DNA from: Bradyrhizobium guangzhouense | Lineage (GTDB): Bacteria; Pseudomonadota; Alphaproteobacteria; Rhizobiales; Xanthobacteraceae | DNA length: 64,000 bases | NCBI RefSeq assembly: GCF_004114955.1 | Contig: NZ_CP030053.1 | Location: forward strand, 1,302,001-1,366,000 | Direction of reading: 5' to 3' | In this document: positions 28,216 to 37,964 of the stretch, in pieces | How positions within the stretch are numbered: position 1 is the first letter of the stretch | Layout of the letters: every line of letters starts with the position of its first letter | Position numbers and translations under genes: made by a program | Notes under the pieces: model-generated | The model's input: the letters and a program-made list of their open reading frames with translations, nothing else | Told to the model about the DNA's origin: nothing | Database searches by the model: none

Positions 28216-30201
28216 TCAGGAAACGCGCTTCACCACAGCGTTAACCGCGGCCTCGGCGGTAATGCCGAAGTGCTGGAAGATCTTGTTGAGAGGGGCGCTG
28301 GCGCCGAAGGAATGCATGCCCACGAATTCACCATCCTGGCCGATCACGGCGTCCCAGCCCCAGCGCACGGCGGCTTCGATCGCGACCTTCACCGGCGCGT
28401 TGCCGATGATCGCGTCGCGCCGTTCCTTTGGTTGCGCTAGCAAGAGCTCGAGCGAGGGCACCGAGACCACCCGCGTCGGAATGCCACGTTCGGCGAGCTG
28501 CTTCTGGGCAGCCACCGCGATCTCGACTTCGGAACCGGAGGCGAACAGCGTCGCCTTGGCTTCGCCCTGGGCGGCGACCAGCTCGTAGGCGCCGGCCGCG
28601 CAGGGGCTCTCGTTCGGCGCCGACGTGCGCAGCTGCGGCAGGTTCTGCCGCGTCAGCGCCAGCACGGTCGGACCGTCCACGCGGTTCAGCGCAAGCTCCC
28701 AGCACTCGGCGACCTCGATCGCATCGCAGGGACGAAACACGCGCATGTTCGGAATGGCGCGAAGCGCTGAGAGATGCTCGACCGGCTGATGGGTCGGGCC
28801 GTCTTCGCCGAGGCCGATGGAATCGTGCGTCATCACGTAGACGACCCCGGTGCCCATCAATGCGGCGAGGCGCATCGCCGGACGCGCGTAGTCGGTGAAC
28901 ACCAGGAAGGTCGCGCCGTTCGGCGCAAAGCCGCCGTGCAGGAAGATGCCGTTCATCGCCGCACACATGCCGTGCTCGCGGATGCCGTAATGGATGAAGC
29001 GGCCCTTCGGCGTCTTGGCGGAGAACGCGGTCGCCGACTTCGCCTTGTTGTTGTTGGAGCCGGTGAGGTCGGCCGAGCCTGCGAGGAATTCCATCGGCAT
29101 CGCGCCGGCGATGACTTCGATGACCGCTTCCGACGATTTGCGGGTCGCCGCATTCATCGGCTTTTCCAGCAGCTCCTTCTTGTAGGCGCGCACGGCTTTC
29201 GCCAGCGCAGCCGGACGCTCATGGCGCAGGCGGCGCTCGAACTCGGCGCGCTTGCGGCTGCCGAGCTCGCCGAGCCGCGTCTCCCATTCCTGGCGAGCCG
29301 CGGCGCCGCGGCTGCCTGCCGCGCGCCAGGCCTTCAGCACGTCATCGGGCACCGAGAACGGCTCGAGCGAGATGCCGAGATTTTCCTTGGCGGCCTTGAG
29401 CTCGTCGGCGCCGAGCGCTTCGCCATGCGCCTTCGCGGTGCCGGCCTTGTGCGGCGCGCCGAAGCCGATGGTGGTGCGGCAGGCGATCAGCGTCGGCTTG
29501 TTGGATTTTTGCGCGCGGGTGATCGCAGCCGATATCGCGGCCTGGTCGTGGCCGTCGATCTTCTCGGCGGCCCAGCCGGCGGACTTGAAGCGCTTCACCT
29601 GGTCGACCGAGTCGGCGATCGAGGTCGGGCCGTCGATCGAGATGCCGTTGTCGTCATAGAGCACGATCAGCTTGCCGAGCTTCCAGTGGCCGGCCATCGC
29701 GATCGCTTCCTGCGACACGCCTTCCATCAGATCGCCGTCGGAGGCGAGCACATAGGTGTGGTGGTCGACGATCTTCTTGCCGAACTCGGCGGCGAGCATC
29801 TTTTCGGCGAGCGCCATGCCGACCGCGGTCGAGATGCCCTGGCCGAGCGGACCGGTGGTGGTCTCGATGCCCTTGGTGTGGCCGTGCTCGGGATGTCCGG
29901 GCGTCAGGGACCCCAGCTGTCGGAAATTCTTGAGCTGGTCGATCGTCATCTCCGGGCTGCCGAGGAGATGGAGCAGCGAATAGAGCAGCATCGAGCCGTG
30001 GCCGGCCGACAGCACGAAACGGTCGCGATCCGGCCATTCGGTGGCGGCGATGTCGAATTTCAGGAATTGCGTGAACAGCACCGTGGCGATGTCGGCGGCG
30101 CCCATCGGCAGGCCGGGATGGCCCGATTTCGCTTTCTCGACAGCGTCCATCGAGAGGCCGCGGATCGCGTTGGCCATGCGGTTGTGATCGACCTGCGTCA
30201 T
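28216..30201 (-). CDS. tkt: Transketolase
   Basis: A 661-residue thiamine-diphosphate enzyme moving two-carbon units between sugar phosphates. Seen are [15 protein letters not shown], the ThDP motif region [13 protein letters not shown]...[10 protein letters not shown], and [20 protein letters not shown] chose the start at 30201 ([15 protein letters not shown]), since the 31-residue longer frame is not family-like. It is the first gene of the tkt-gap-pgk-fba block and is divergent from DUF4164-zapA. The 299-base gap between 30202 and 30500 holds the divergent control region. Confidence 0.95.
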   Translation of the reverse strand: MTQVDHNRMANAIRGLSMDAVEKAKSGHPGLPMGAADIATVLFTQFLKFDIAATEWPDRDRFVLSAGHGSMLLYSLLHLLGSPEMTIDQLKNFRQLGSLTPGHPEHGHTKGIETTTGPLGQGISTAVGMALAEKMLAAEFGKKIVDHHTYVLASDGDLMEGVSQEAIAMAGHWKLGKLIVLYDDNGISIDGPTSIADSVDQVKRFKSAGWAAEKIDGHDQAAISAAITRAQKSNKPTLIACRTTIGFGAPHKAGTAKAHGEALGADELKAAKENLGISLEPFSVPDDVLKAWRAAGSRGAAARQEWETRLGELGSRKRAEFERRLRHERPAALAKAVRAYKKELLEKPMNAATRKSSEAVIEVIAGAMPMEFLAGSADLTGSNNNKAKSATAFSAKTPKGRFIHYGIREHGMCAAMNGIFLHGGFAPNGATFLVFTDYARPAMRLAALMGTGVVYVMTHDSIGLGEDGPTHQPVEHLSALRAIPNMRVFRPCDAIEVAECWELALNRVDGPTVLALTRQNLPQLRTSAPNESPCAAGAYELVAAQGEAKATLFASGSEVEIAVAAQKQLAERGIPTRVVSVPSLELLLAQPKERRDAIIGNAPVKVAIEAAVRWGWDAVIGQDGEFVGMHSFGASAPLNKIFQHFGITAEAAVNAVVKRVS

Positions 30202-30374
30202 GTCTGAAATCCGTCTGAAATGAGGCGCTTGGCGGCGGTTCGCCCGCGCGGAAAGGAGCCTTTCGGCCGCTGGGGGTCGCGGCTGGGATAGCATCTCGGT
30301 TCCGGGAGTCCAAGGTGGTCAAACGTCTGTTGCGCGGTAAACGTTGCTTAGCGGTGCATAGTTTCGCGGCGGCG

Positions 30375-30403
30375 TTGCGATTTGCTAGCTTGCCACGTAA
30401 ATT
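30375..30403 (+). promoter_or_regulatory. Possible promoter of the DUF4164-zapA unit
   Basis: TTGCGA (30375-30380) and TAAATT (30398-30403) are spaced by 17 bases, about 100 bases before the first gene. It fits a sigma70 consensus moderately well. Confidence 0.35.
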
Positions 30404-30500
30404 TCTGCTTCTAACCGCTTGCCGAACCGAGTCTTTTGCCGGCCGGCAAGCCCTGAGGTAAAGGCCACGGGCACAGCCCACAGGTTCCGCCGCTGACTGC

Positions 30501-30821
30501 ATGAACGATCGCGTATCCAAAAGCTCTGCCATGACGGAGTCCTCCGCCGTCGAGATCGAGATCGCGACCCGCAGACTCACGGCGGCGCTCGACGCGCTCG
30601 AAAGCGCGGTGGAGCGGCGGCGCGATGCCGATCGCGACGAGAACGAGCTTGCGACGCGAATCCAGGCGCTGGGTGCGGACCGCTCGCGCCTTGCCGACGA
30701 GCTCGACGGCGCGCTGGTGAAGGCGCGCAAGCTCGAGCGCACCAATCGCGAGATCTCCGACCGGCTGGATTCCGCGATCGTCACGATTCGCTCGGTGCTC
30801 GATACCGGAGAGGACGGATGA
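30501..30821 (+). CDS. DUF4164 coiled-coil protein
   Basis: A 106-residue protein that is almost entirely coiled coil, with heptads across residues 18-98 (TRRLTAALDALESAVERRRD, SRLADELDGALVKARKLERT). It matches the DUF4164 group found upstream of zapA in Rhizobiales. Its stop overlaps the zapA start (ATGA), so the two are coupled. A role with ZapA in organising the FtsZ ring is suggested by context only. Confidence 0.85.
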   Translation: MNDRVSKSSAMTESSAVEIEIATRRLTAALDALESAVERRRDADRDENELATRIQALGADRSRLADELDGALVKARKLERTNREISDRLDSAIVTIRSVLDTGEDG

Positions 30822-31201
30822 GCCACATCAACGTCACCATCAATGCCCGGCAATACCGCATGGCCTGCGAGGAGGGCCAGGAGGTGCGGCTGCTCAAGCT
30901 CGCCGAAAGCCTGGAGACCCGCATCCAGTCGCTGCGCGGAAAGTTCGGCGAGATCGGCGATGCGCGCCTCACGGTGATGGCGGCGCTGACCGTCTGCGAC
31001 GAACTGGTCGACGCCGGCAACCGCATCCGCACCATGGAGCAGGAGCTGGTCGAGCTCCGGGATTTCCGCAACGCCGCCGTCGAGCGCGCCAGGTTGACCC
31101 AGACCGCCGTGGTGAATGCGTTGAACTCGGCCGCCGAGCGCATCGAGAAGTCGACGCAGGTCCTGAACCGGACCGTCGGCAACGGCATCGCGATCGGCTA
31201 G
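30818..31201 (+). CDS. zapA: Cell division protein ZapA
   Basis: A 127-residue protein that bundles FtsZ filaments at midcell. It has the N-terminal ZapA head HINVTINARQYRMACEEGQE, with LAESLETRIQSLRGKFGEIGDARLTVMAALTVCDEL, then a coiled-coil tail. It overlaps the DUF4164 gene by four bases. 6S RNA follows, as in many proteobacteria. Confidence 0.92.
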   Translation: MSHINVTINARQYRMACEEGQEVRLLKLAESLETRIQSLRGKFGEIGDARLTVMAALTVCDELVDAGNRIRTMEQELVELRDFRNAAVERARLTQTAVVNALNSAAERIEKSTQVLNRTVGNGIAIG

Positions 31202-31223
31202 CGGCTGCCACGCGTGCAGTGCG

Positions 31224-31349
31224 CTCCCTCCCCCGCTCGCGGGTCGCTCGCGGGGGAGGGTCGGGGAGAGGGTATCTCCGCAACGGGACAATCCCCCAGA
31301 GGAGAAAGCCCTCTCCCCAACCCTCTCCCGCAAGGCGGGAGAGGGAGCT
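31224..31349. repeat. Palindromic repeat family B before 6S RNA
   Basis: GCTCCCTCCCCCGCTCGCGGG...GGGGGAGGG and CCCTCTCCCGCAAGGCGGGAGAGGGAGC form paired arms. It separates zapA from the 6S RNA gene. Confidence 0.72.
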
Positions 31350-31428
31350 CACCGGTGAACTTGGCAAGCAAGTCGGCACACTCCCGCCGGGCTGGCGATT
31401 CGTCAGTATCGTTGTTACATTGCCCGGG

Positions 31429-31587
31429 CGAAGCTGCGACGCGCGTCAGGAGCCATATATCCCCGGGGCCTTATCGATCCTTTAGGGAACTGTCCCTGGC
31501 CGGGCCCGTGGGCCCGGACATATGGTGCCCACCTACTTTCGTAGGGAACTCCGGGATCGAGTGCTTCAACGGCGTCCGCGGCTTCGC
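31429..31587 (+). ncRNA. ssrS: 6S RNA
   Basis: The RNA mimics an open promoter and sequesters housekeeping RNA polymerase. The ends pair as CGAAGC (31429-31434) with GCTTCG (31581-31586), continued by ACGC with GCGT. Internal landmarks are CCCCGGGGCCTTATCGATCC, GGGCCCGTGGGCCC and CTCCGGGATCGAGTGC, as I recall for Bradyrhizobium-type 6S RNA. The length of about 159 nt is right, and so is the position between zapA and 5-formyl-THF cyclo-ligase. Exact ends are estimated from the closing stem. Confidence 0.85.
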
Positions 31588-31613
31588 ACTTTGGAATTAC
31601 ATGGGGTGAGTGC

Positions 31614-31928
31614 GTGTCTAAAGACCCTCGCAAGCAGGTCCTGAAGGCTGCTTGGAAGGCGCGCGAGAAGCAGGACCTCATTGCTTCCCTCCCAATGCCG
31701 GGCGCCACCTTGCGTGCGCTGTTCGACCATCTCGACGCAGCTTTTGACGAGAATGGCGCCGTCTGCGACCACACATTGTCTCGTACGCGCGCCTTCCTCT
31801 TGGCGCACCGTTTGGAAGAAGCGCGAGTGCTGCCTTGGCTGGCGAACCACGGCGGGTACTGCGACTGCGAGGTACTGTCGAACGTTGAAAACGCAGTGGC
31901 CGGCGTCATCGAGCGGGACGAGGACTAG
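31614..31928 (+). CDS. DUF2695 family protein
   Basis: A 104-residue soluble protein. LFDHLDAAFDENGAVCDHTL...TRAFLLAHRLEEARVLPWL and GGYCDCEVLSNVE are the DUF2695 pattern, including a conserved Cys-Asp-Cys. The function is unknown. It starts at GTG (31614), preceded by GGGGTGAG. It lies between 6S RNA and the cyclo-ligase gene, where many relatives have nothing. Confidence 0.82.
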   Translation: MSKDPRKQVLKAAWKAREKQDLIASLPMPGATLRALFDHLDAAFDENGAVCDHTLSRTRAFLLAHRLEEARVLPWLANHGGYCDCEVLSNVENAVAGVIERDED

Positions 31929-32149
31929 CAAAGCCGCCGCCTCCGTGCCCTTGAGGCACAAGCGGGAATCCCATACTGTTCTGGTTCGTGCCCGTCGAAT
32001 TGCGTCCCCGACACGCTTGCGGTTCAATTGAGGCTCGGTGTCATGCCGCGGCGTCGAGGTTCTTGCACTGGCGTTTCTGCAATATCGGATCACTCGCTTT
32101 CGCGGGTGATGGCTGGCGGAGCAAGACTTCGCCTTCGGGGAAAACGCAC

Positions 32150-32746
32150 ATGTCTGCCTCCAAATCCGAACTCCGCGCCAAAGTCCTCGCAGCGCGTGAC
32201 GCTCTGAGCGAGAAGAAGCGCACCGCTGCCGCGGCAAAGCTCGCCAAGCGCGGACTGCCGTTCAAGATCCTCCCCGGCAGCATCGTCTCCGGCTACTCCC
32301 CGATCCGGAGCGAGATCGACCCAATGCCGCTGATGGCGAAGCTCGCCGAGGACGGCGCCAGGCTGGCGCTGCCCTGCGTCACCGCGCGCGGCCAGGCGCT
32401 GGTCTTCCGCCTCTTCCATCCGAGCGACCGCCTGATGCTCGGTCCGCTCGGCATTCCCGAGCCGTCGCCGGCGGCCGCCGAGGTCATTCCCGATATCATG
32501 CTGACGCCGCTCGCAGCCTTCGATCGTCTCGGCCATCGCATCGGCTATGGTGCGGGGCACTACGACTTCACCTTCGCGCATTTGCGGAAAGCCAAGAACA
32601 TCGTCGGCATCGGGCTCGCTTTCGCAGCGCAGGAGATCAAGGCGGTTCCGGCACTGGCCCACGACGTGGCCCTGGATTATGTGCTAACGGAATCGGACGT
32701 TTTCGATTTCCGGAGTTCTGAAGTTGCGCATTCTCTTCGTGGGTGA
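32150..32746 (+). CDS. 5-formyltetrahydrofolate cyclo-ligase
   Basis: A 198-residue ATP-dependent enzyme returning 5-formyl-THF to the folate pool as 5,10-methenyl-THF. The N-terminus KSELRAKVLAARDAL, the GYSPIRSEIDPMPL substrate segment and the nucleotide loop GHRIGYGAGHYD are diagnostic. I chose the start at 32150 (MSASKSEL). It lies downstream of zapA and 6S RNA, the classic fau/ygfA position, and overlaps the next gene by 23 bases. Confidence 0.92.
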   Translation: MSASKSELRAKVLAARDALSEKKRTAAAAKLAKRGLPFKILPGSIVSGYSPIRSEIDPMPLMAKLAEDGARLALPCVTARGQALVFRLFHPSDRLMLGPLGIPEPSPAAAEVIPDIMLTPLAAFDRLGHRIGYGAGHYDFTFAHLRKAKNIVGIGLAFAAQEIKAVPALAHDVALDYVLTESDVFDFRSSEVAHSLRG

Positions 32747-33548
32747 TGTCGTCGGCCGCAGCGGACGCGATGCCATCGCCGAATATCTCCCCAGCATGGT
32801 CAAGGACTGGTCGCTCGATTTCGTCGTCGTCAACGGCGAGAACTCGGCCGGCGGCTTCGGCATTACCGAGACGATCTATCACGAGTTTCTCGAGGCTGGC
32901 GCCGATGCGGTGACGCTGGGCAATCACTCCTGGGACCAGCGCGAGGCGCTGGTGTTCATCGAGCGCGCCGAGCGCCTGGTGCGGCCCGCGAACTATCCGC
33001 GCGGCACGCCCGGCCGCGGTGCCGCCCTGGTCGAGACCAAGAACGGCAAGCATGCGCTCGTCGTCAACGCGCTGGGCCGCGTCTTCATGACGCCGTTCGA
33101 CGATCCCTTTGCCGCGCTCGAGCGCGAGCTCGGCGCCTGTCCGCTCGGCGTTGCGGCAGATGCCATCGTCGTCGATTTCCATTGCGAGGCATCCAGCGAG
33201 AAGCAGGGCATCGGCTTCTTCTGCGACGGCCGCGCCAGCCTCGTCGTCGGCACGCACACCCATGTGCCGACCGCCGACCACCAGATCCTGTCGGGCGGCA
33301 CCGCCTACCTGACCGACGCCGGCATGACCGGCGATTACGACTCCATCATCGGCATGCAGAAGGAAGAGCCGCTGCGGCGGTTCACGTCGGGCATTCCGTC
33401 GGGACGGTTCGAGCCGGCCTCCGGTATGGCGACGCTCAGCGGTGTCGCGGTCGAGACCGATGATGCGACCGGCCTCGCGCTGAAGATCGCGCCGGTGCGC
33501 GTGGGTGGAAGGCTGGAGCCGGCAACGCCGAAATTCTGGTTGAGCTAG
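32724..33548 (+). CDS. YmdB-type metallophosphoesterase (TIGR00282 family)
   Basis: A 274-residue calcineurin-like phosphodiesterase, with relatives that hydrolyse 2',3'- or 3',5'-cyclic nucleotides. Metal-site motifs are GDVVGRSGR, NGENSAGGFG, LGNHSWDQ and VDFHCEASSEK, followed by GTHTHVPTADHQ. It starts at TTG (32724) inside the end of the cyclo-ligase gene, with CGGAG just upstream. Translation is therefore coupled to the folate gene. Confidence 0.9.
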   Translation: MRILFVGDVVGRSGRDAIAEYLPSMVKDWSLDFVVVNGENSAGGFGITETIYHEFLEAGADAVTLGNHSWDQREALVFIERAERLVRPANYPRGTPGRGAALVETKNGKHALVVNALGRVFMTPFDDPFAALERELGACPLGVAADAIVVDFHCEASSEKQGIGFFCDGRASLVVGTHTHVPTADHQILSGGTAYLTDAGMTGDYDSIIGMQKEEPLRRFTSGIPSGRFEPASGMATLSGVAVETDDATGLALKIAPVRVGGRLEPATPKFWLS

Positions 33549-33617
33549 CGGCGGCCCGTCATGCTCAGTGTCGTCCCGGCCTTCGCCAGGCCGACACGTG
33601 AGATTGACGTGCGACCT

Positions 33618-33768
33618 CTTCCTTTTCCCCTTGCGGGAGAAGGTGGCGCGAAGCGCCGGATGAGGGGTTGTCTCCACGCACATCATCGAGAGTTGGACTC
33701 GCGGAGAGAACCCCTCACCCGGCTTCGCGTTCCGCGAAGCCACCCTCTCCCGCAAGGGGAGAGGGTGC
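33618..33768. repeat. Palindromic repeat family B
   Basis: TTTTCCCCTTGCGGGAGAAGGTGGCGCGAAGCGCCGGATGAGGGG on the left and CCCCTCACCCGGCTTCGCGTTCCGCGAAGCC...CTCTCCCGCAAGGGGAGAGGG on the right. It lies between convergent genes. Confidence 0.75.
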
Positions 33769-33787
33769 AGCCGCGCTCGCCGCGCGA

Positions 33788-35131
33788 CTACTCGGCCGTC
33801 TGCTCCCTCAGCTCCGCGACATCCTTCGCCGTCAGCTTCGAGCCCTTGGTGCCGAACCGCGCCGTGACATAGTTCGCCACCGCCGCGATCTCGTCGTCGG
33901 TGTAGGCATTGCCGAACGCCGGCATCGACAAGGCACCGTCAGGTGTATGTCGCTTGGTGCCCGAGATCACGATCTGCGCGACATTGGTGGCGGCGGGGTC
34001 GTTGACGGCCCAGGTGCCGGTTAGCGTTGCCATCGGCGAGACCGGGCTCTCGCCGCTCCAGCCGTGGCAGCTGGCGCAGGCGCTGGCGAACACTTTTTTG
34101 CCGCGTGCGTCCGCTGTCACGCCGTCCTTATGCGAGGCGGGCGCGACTGGCGCAGTGGTGGCCGGCAGGTCCGGCGAGGAGACCGGCGGCACGCTGCGCA
34201 AGTAAGCAACGATGGACCGGATGTCTTCGGGCGCGAACTGGCTGAAGCTGTGGTCGACGGCTTCGCCCATCGGACCCGAGGCCGAGCCGTGACCCGGCGC
34301 GTGGCCGAGCGACAGATACGAGATCAGATCCTGATCGCTCCAATTGCCAAGGCCCGTCGCCTTGTCCGAGGAGATGTTGAAGGCGTGCCAGCCGGCGGTG
34401 ATGGCGCCGGCGAACTTCTTGCGGTTGTCGAGCGCGAAGCCGAGATTGCGCGGCGTATGACACTCGCCGCAATGGGCCAGCGCTTCCGCCAGATACGCAC
34501 CTCGGTTCCACTCCGGGCTCTTCGACGTGTCAGGCGCAAAGCGCGTGTCCGGATTGAACACGGCCGACCAGAACATCATCGCCCAGCGCTGGTTGAACGG
34601 GAACGCCAGCGTGTTGTCGGGCGCCTTCGCGCGCACCGCCGGCAGGCTGAACAGATAGGCCTTCACCGCCAGTACGTCCTCGTCGCTCATATAGGTGTAG
34701 GACGTGTAGGGCATGGCAGGATAGAGCCGTGCGCCGTCATGGCGCTTGCCGCGCTGGACCGCGTTGAGGAAATCCTGGTCGCTGTAATTGCCGATGCCGG
34801 TGTCCTTGTCCGGCGTGATGTTGGTGGAATACAGCGTGCCGAACGGCAGCTTGAACGCAAGCCCGCCGGAGTACTGCTTCTCGCCTGGCTTGGTGTGGCA
34901 GACCATGCAGTCGGCCGCCTTCGCCAGATATTCGCCGCGCTCGATCAGGCTCGCCTTTTCGAGCTTGGCCGGCACGCCCGCGGGCTTGCCGGCGCGATAA
35001 TCGGCCAGCGCGACCTTCGTGCCCCCGGCAAAATCGAGCGGGCCGGGTCCGCGGATGATGAAGACGCCGATCCCCACCACGACGATGGCAATCACGACGA
35101 GGCCTGCAAGGATACGCATTGTCCGGCTCAT
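33788..35131 (-). CDS. Triheme cytochrome c, electron acceptor subunit
   Basis: A 447-residue membrane-anchored periplasmic cytochrome with an N-terminal hydrophobic anchor (about 6-26). Three heme-attachment motifs are present: CMVCH near residue 75, CGECH near 220 and CASCH near 350. Cytochromes of this kind take electrons from periplasmic molybdenum hydroxylases or flavin dehydrogenases and pass them to the respiratory chain. Its start overlaps the stop of the large Mo-subunit gene (ATGA at 35128-35131), so it is the third subunit of that enzyme. Confidence 0.9.
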   Translation of the reverse strand: MSRTMRILAGLVVIAIVVVGIGVFIIRGPGPLDFAGGTKVALADYRAGKPAGVPAKLEKASLIERGEYLAKAADCMVCHTKPGEKQYSGGLAFKLPFGTLYSTNITPDKDTGIGNYSDQDFLNAVQRGKRHDGARLYPAMPYTSYTYMSDEDVLAVKAYLFSLPAVRAKAPDNTLAFPFNQRWAMMFWSAVFNPDTRFAPDTSKSPEWNRGAYLAEALAHCGECHTPRNLGFALDNRKKFAGAITAGWHAFNISSDKATGLGNWSDQDLISYLSLGHAPGHGSASGPMGEAVDHSFSQFAPEDIRSIVAYLRSVPPVSSPDLPATTAPVAPASHKDGVTADARGKKVFASACASCHGWSGESPVSPMATLTGTWAVNDPAATNVAQIVISGTKRHTPDGALSMPAFGNAYTDDEIAAVANYVTARFGTKGSKLTAKDVAELREQTAE

Positions 35132-37293
35132 GCCTTCTTCCCCACGGCCAGCAGTTTCCGATCGATCGGCAGACGCCGCAGCGTGACGCCGGTTGCGGCA
35201 AGAATCGCATTGCGCAGCGCCGGCGGGCCGGCGTTGACGCCGGCCTCGCCGATGCCGCCGGGCGCTTCGCCACTCCTGACCACGGTCACGTCTATCTTCG
35301 GCGTCTCGTTAATGCGCATCATGCGGTAGTCGTGGAAGTTCGACTGCTGCACGCGGCCCTTGTCGATGGTGATCTCGCCATAGAGCGCGGCGGTGAGGCC
35401 GAAGATCAGGCCGCCCTCGATCTGCGCCTTCACCGTATCGGGGTTGACGGCGATGCCGGTGTCGACGACCGAAGTAACGCGGCGGAGCACGATCTCGCCG
35501 ATGTCGTCGATCTCGGCCTCCACCACGGTCGCGATGAAGCTCGCGAAGGACGGCTGCACGCAGACGCCGCGGCCTACGCGCGGCGGCAGCTTCTCGCCCC
35601 AGCCGGACTTTTCGGCGACTTGATTGAGGACCGCGAGCATGCGCGGGTTCTTGGTCAGCATGGCCCGGCGGAATTCGATCGGATCCTTGCCGGCCTTGCG
35701 CGCCAGCTCGTCCATCGCGCATTCGACCGCGAACACATTGTTGTTCGGACCGACGCCGCGCCAGAAGCCTGTGGGCACCGCCGGCGGCTCGGCGCGGACA
35801 TATTCGACATGGAAATTGGCGAAGTCGTAGGGCGCGTCGACCGCGGCATCGACCGCGTCGATGTCGATGCCCTTCTGGAACGCCGGCGGCAGCCAGCGTG
35901 CCAGCACCGCGGAGCCTGCGACCTTGTACTTCCAGCCGGCGACCTTGCCGTCGACCAGCGACGCCGTGATCTGGTCGCGATAGACAGGGCGGTAGACATC
36001 GTGCTGGATGTCCTCCTCGCGGGTCCAGATCACCTTGACGGGATAGTCGACCTGCTTTGCGATTCTGACCGCCGCGACCACCATGTCGGGCTCGAGCTTG
36101 CGGCCAAAACCGCCGCCGAGCAGATGCTGGTTGACGATCACCTTGTCGACGGAAACGCCGGCGGCCTTGGCCGCCTCGGACTGCACGCGAGTCATGATCT
36201 GTGTGCCGGTCCAGATCTCGCAGGAGTCTTTTGTCAGCCGCACGGTGGCGTTAATCGGTTCCATCGAGGCATGGGCCAAAAACGGTAGCTCGTAAGCCGC
36301 CTCGAACCTGTCGCCGCTGGCGAGCGCCTTGGCGATGTCGCCGGTGGATTTCGCCACCGCACCGTCCTTCGCGCTGGCATCGCGCAGGTTCTGCCAAATG
36401 TCTTGTGTCGTGATCTTGGCGTTGGGCCCCTCGTTCCATTCGATCTCGAGCGCTTCGAGACCTTTCTTCGCCGCCCACATGTGGTCGCCGATCACGGCGA
36501 CGGCGTCGTCGAGCACGACGATTTTGCGCACGCCGGCCACCTTCATCGCCGCGCTGTCGCCGACCTTGCCGACCTTGCCGCCGAACACGGGGCAGTTGGC
36601 GATCGCCGCGATCTTCATGTCGGGCAGGATCGCGTCGATGCCGTAGAGTGCCTTGCCGTTGACCTTGTCGGGCGTATCCAGCCGCTTCAGCGGCTGACCA
36701 ATGAGAACGAAATCCTTGGGATCCTTGACCGCGACGTCTTTCGGCGGCGTCTGGCCCTGCGCGGCGAGCGCGATCTCGCCATAGCCGAGCTTGCGGCCGC
36801 TCGCGGCATGGGTCACTTCGCCCTTCGATGCCGTGCAGCTCGCGGGCTCCACGCCCCATTGGCTGGCCGCGGCTTGTATCAACATTGCGCGTGCGGTCGC
36901 ACCCGCCTTGCGCAGTGGCAGCCACCAGGCCCGAATCGAGTTCGAATTGCCTGTCACCTGCAAGCCGAAGGTGGGGTTGGCGTAGAGCTTGTCGTTGGGC
37001 GGCGCGTGCTGCACCTCGACCTTGCTCCAGTCGGCATCGAGCTCTTCGGCGATCACCGCCGAGATCGAGGTGTAGGTGCCCTGGCCCATCTCGACCTGCG
37101 GCATCATCAGCACCGTGCGGCCGGTCTCGTCGATGCGGATGAAGGCGTTGGGCGCGAACTTGCCGTCGGTCGTGTCCTTCTGCACCGGTTCGTTGGGAGC
37201 GGCGCGCAGCGGCAGATGGAAGGCGAGCAGGACGCCGGTGGCGAGGCCGCCGGTCAGAAGCGTGCGGCGGGAGACGCCGTTCTGTGCATTCAT
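35128..37293 (-). CDS. Molybdopterin-binding large subunit, isoquinoline-oxidoreductase-like aldehyde dehydrogenase
   Basis: A 721-residue molybdenum hydroxylase catalytic subunit (xanthine dehydrogenase superfamily, IorB-like branch). The N-terminus has a Tat signal, SRRTLLTGGLATGVLL, so it is exported folded. The catalytic body is seen in MPQVEMGQGTYTSISAVIAE, HLLGGGFGRKLEPD, TGFWRGVGPNNNVFAVE and GEAPGGIGEAGVNAGPPA. The start at 37293 is set by the Tat peptide; the long frame upstream reads through the 2Fe-2S gene in the wrong phase. It likely oxidises an aldehyde or N-heterocycle in the periplasm. No XdhC-type maturation gene is nearby. Confidence 0.9.
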   Translation of the reverse strand: MNAQNGVSRRTLLTGGLATGVLLAFHLPLRAAPNEPVQKDTTDGKFAPNAFIRIDETGRTVLMMPQVEMGQGTYTSISAVIAEELDADWSKVEVQHAPPNDKLYANPTFGLQVTGNSNSIRAWWLPLRKAGATARAMLIQAAASQWGVEPASCTASKGEVTHAASGRKLGYGEIALAAQGQTPPKDVAVKDPKDFVLIGQPLKRLDTPDKVNGKALYGIDAILPDMKIAAIANCPVFGGKVGKVGDSAAMKVAGVRKIVVLDDAVAVIGDHMWAAKKGLEALEIEWNEGPNAKITTQDIWQNLRDASAKDGAVAKSTGDIAKALASGDRFEAAYELPFLAHASMEPINATVRLTKDSCEIWTGTQIMTRVQSEAAKAAGVSVDKVIVNQHLLGGGFGRKLEPDMVVAAVRIAKQVDYPVKVIWTREEDIQHDVYRPVYRDQITASLVDGKVAGWKYKVAGSAVLARWLPPAFQKGIDIDAVDAAVDAPYDFANFHVEYVRAEPPAVPTGFWRGVGPNNNVFAVECAMDELARKAGKDPIEFRRAMLTKNPRMLAVLNQVAEKSGWGEKLPPRVGRGVCVQPSFASFIATVVEAEIDDIGEIVLRRVTSVVDTGIAVNPDTVKAQIEGGLIFGLTAALYGEITIDKGRVQQSNFHDYRMMRINETPKIDVTVVRSGEAPGGIGEAGVNAGPPALRNAILAATGVTLRRLPIDRKLLAVGKKA

Positions 37294-37301
37294 GGCGGAC
37301 C

Positions 37302-37766
37302 TCACGACTGACGGCCGGAGGCAGCGAGCTTGATGGCCTCGCGGATGCGCACGTAAGTGCCGCAGCGGCAGATGTTCCCGGCCATTGCCGCATCGATATC
37401 GGCATCGTCGGGGTTGGGCGTTGCCGCCAGCAGCGCCGCGGCCGACATGATCTGGCCGGACTGGCAATAGCCGCACTGGATCACTTCGGCATCCAGCCAG
37501 GCCTTCTGCACCTTCGCACCCGACGGTGTGCTGCCGACATGCTCGATCGTGGTGATGGCGCGATTTGCGACGGTACTGATCGGCAGCACGCAGGAGCGCA
37601 CCGCCTTGCCATCGACATGCACGGTGCAGGCGCCGCACTGCGCGATGCCGCAGCCGAACTTGGTGCCGGTCATTCCCAGGATGTCGCGCAGCACCCACAG
37701 CAGCGGCATTTCCGCTGGCGCCTCGAAGGATTTCGTTTTGCCGTTGATGGTGAGAGTCGTTGCCAT
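37302..37766 (-). CDS. 2Fe-2S subunit of periplasmic molybdenum hydroxylase (IorA-like)
   Basis: A 154-residue iron-sulfur subunit with two clusters. The plant-ferredoxin type is [21 protein letters not shown], and the helical type is [10 protein letters not shown] with [11 protein letters not shown]. It has no signal peptide and would be carried out with the Tat-tagged partner. Two ATG codons are in frame; I prefer the second (37766) because GAAGGGA lies seven to eight bases before it but only one or two before the first. It is the first gene of the three-subunit operon. Confidence 0.92.
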   Translation of the reverse strand: MATTLTINGKTKSFEAPAEMPLLWVLRDILGMTGTKFGCGIAQCGACTVHVDGKAVRSCVLPISTVANRAITTIEHVGSTPSGAKVQKAWLDAEVIQCGYCQSGQIMSAAALLAATPNPDDADIDAAMAGNICRCGTYVRIREAIKLAASGRQS

Positions 37767-37964
37767 ATGCATTCCCTTCTTCGCCAGATCGCTGACGGCG
37801 ATCGCATCGGCGAAAATTTCGCGCGACCATAATCATACCGATGCGAAACGATGAAGCTTTCAAATTCGCAGCAATGCATATCTGCGCATGCGAAGCGTCA
37901 GGCCATGACGTTCACGAATTTGTGCGGCGATCCGTGCGGCAGTTTTGGGCTAATTGATATGATC

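Noticed and set aside
28774..30207. 477-residue plus-strand frame over transketolase
   Set aside because: Antisense shadow with no domain pattern; the minus strand encodes a complete transketolase.
29654..31333. 559-residue minus-strand frame spanning tkt, the intergenic region and zapA
   Set aside because: It crosses two convincing genes in the wrong frame and the repeat; translation is low complexity.
34064..35329. 421-residue plus-strand frame over the cytochrome gene
   Set aside because: Antisense shadow. The minus strand has three CxxCH motifs in frame.
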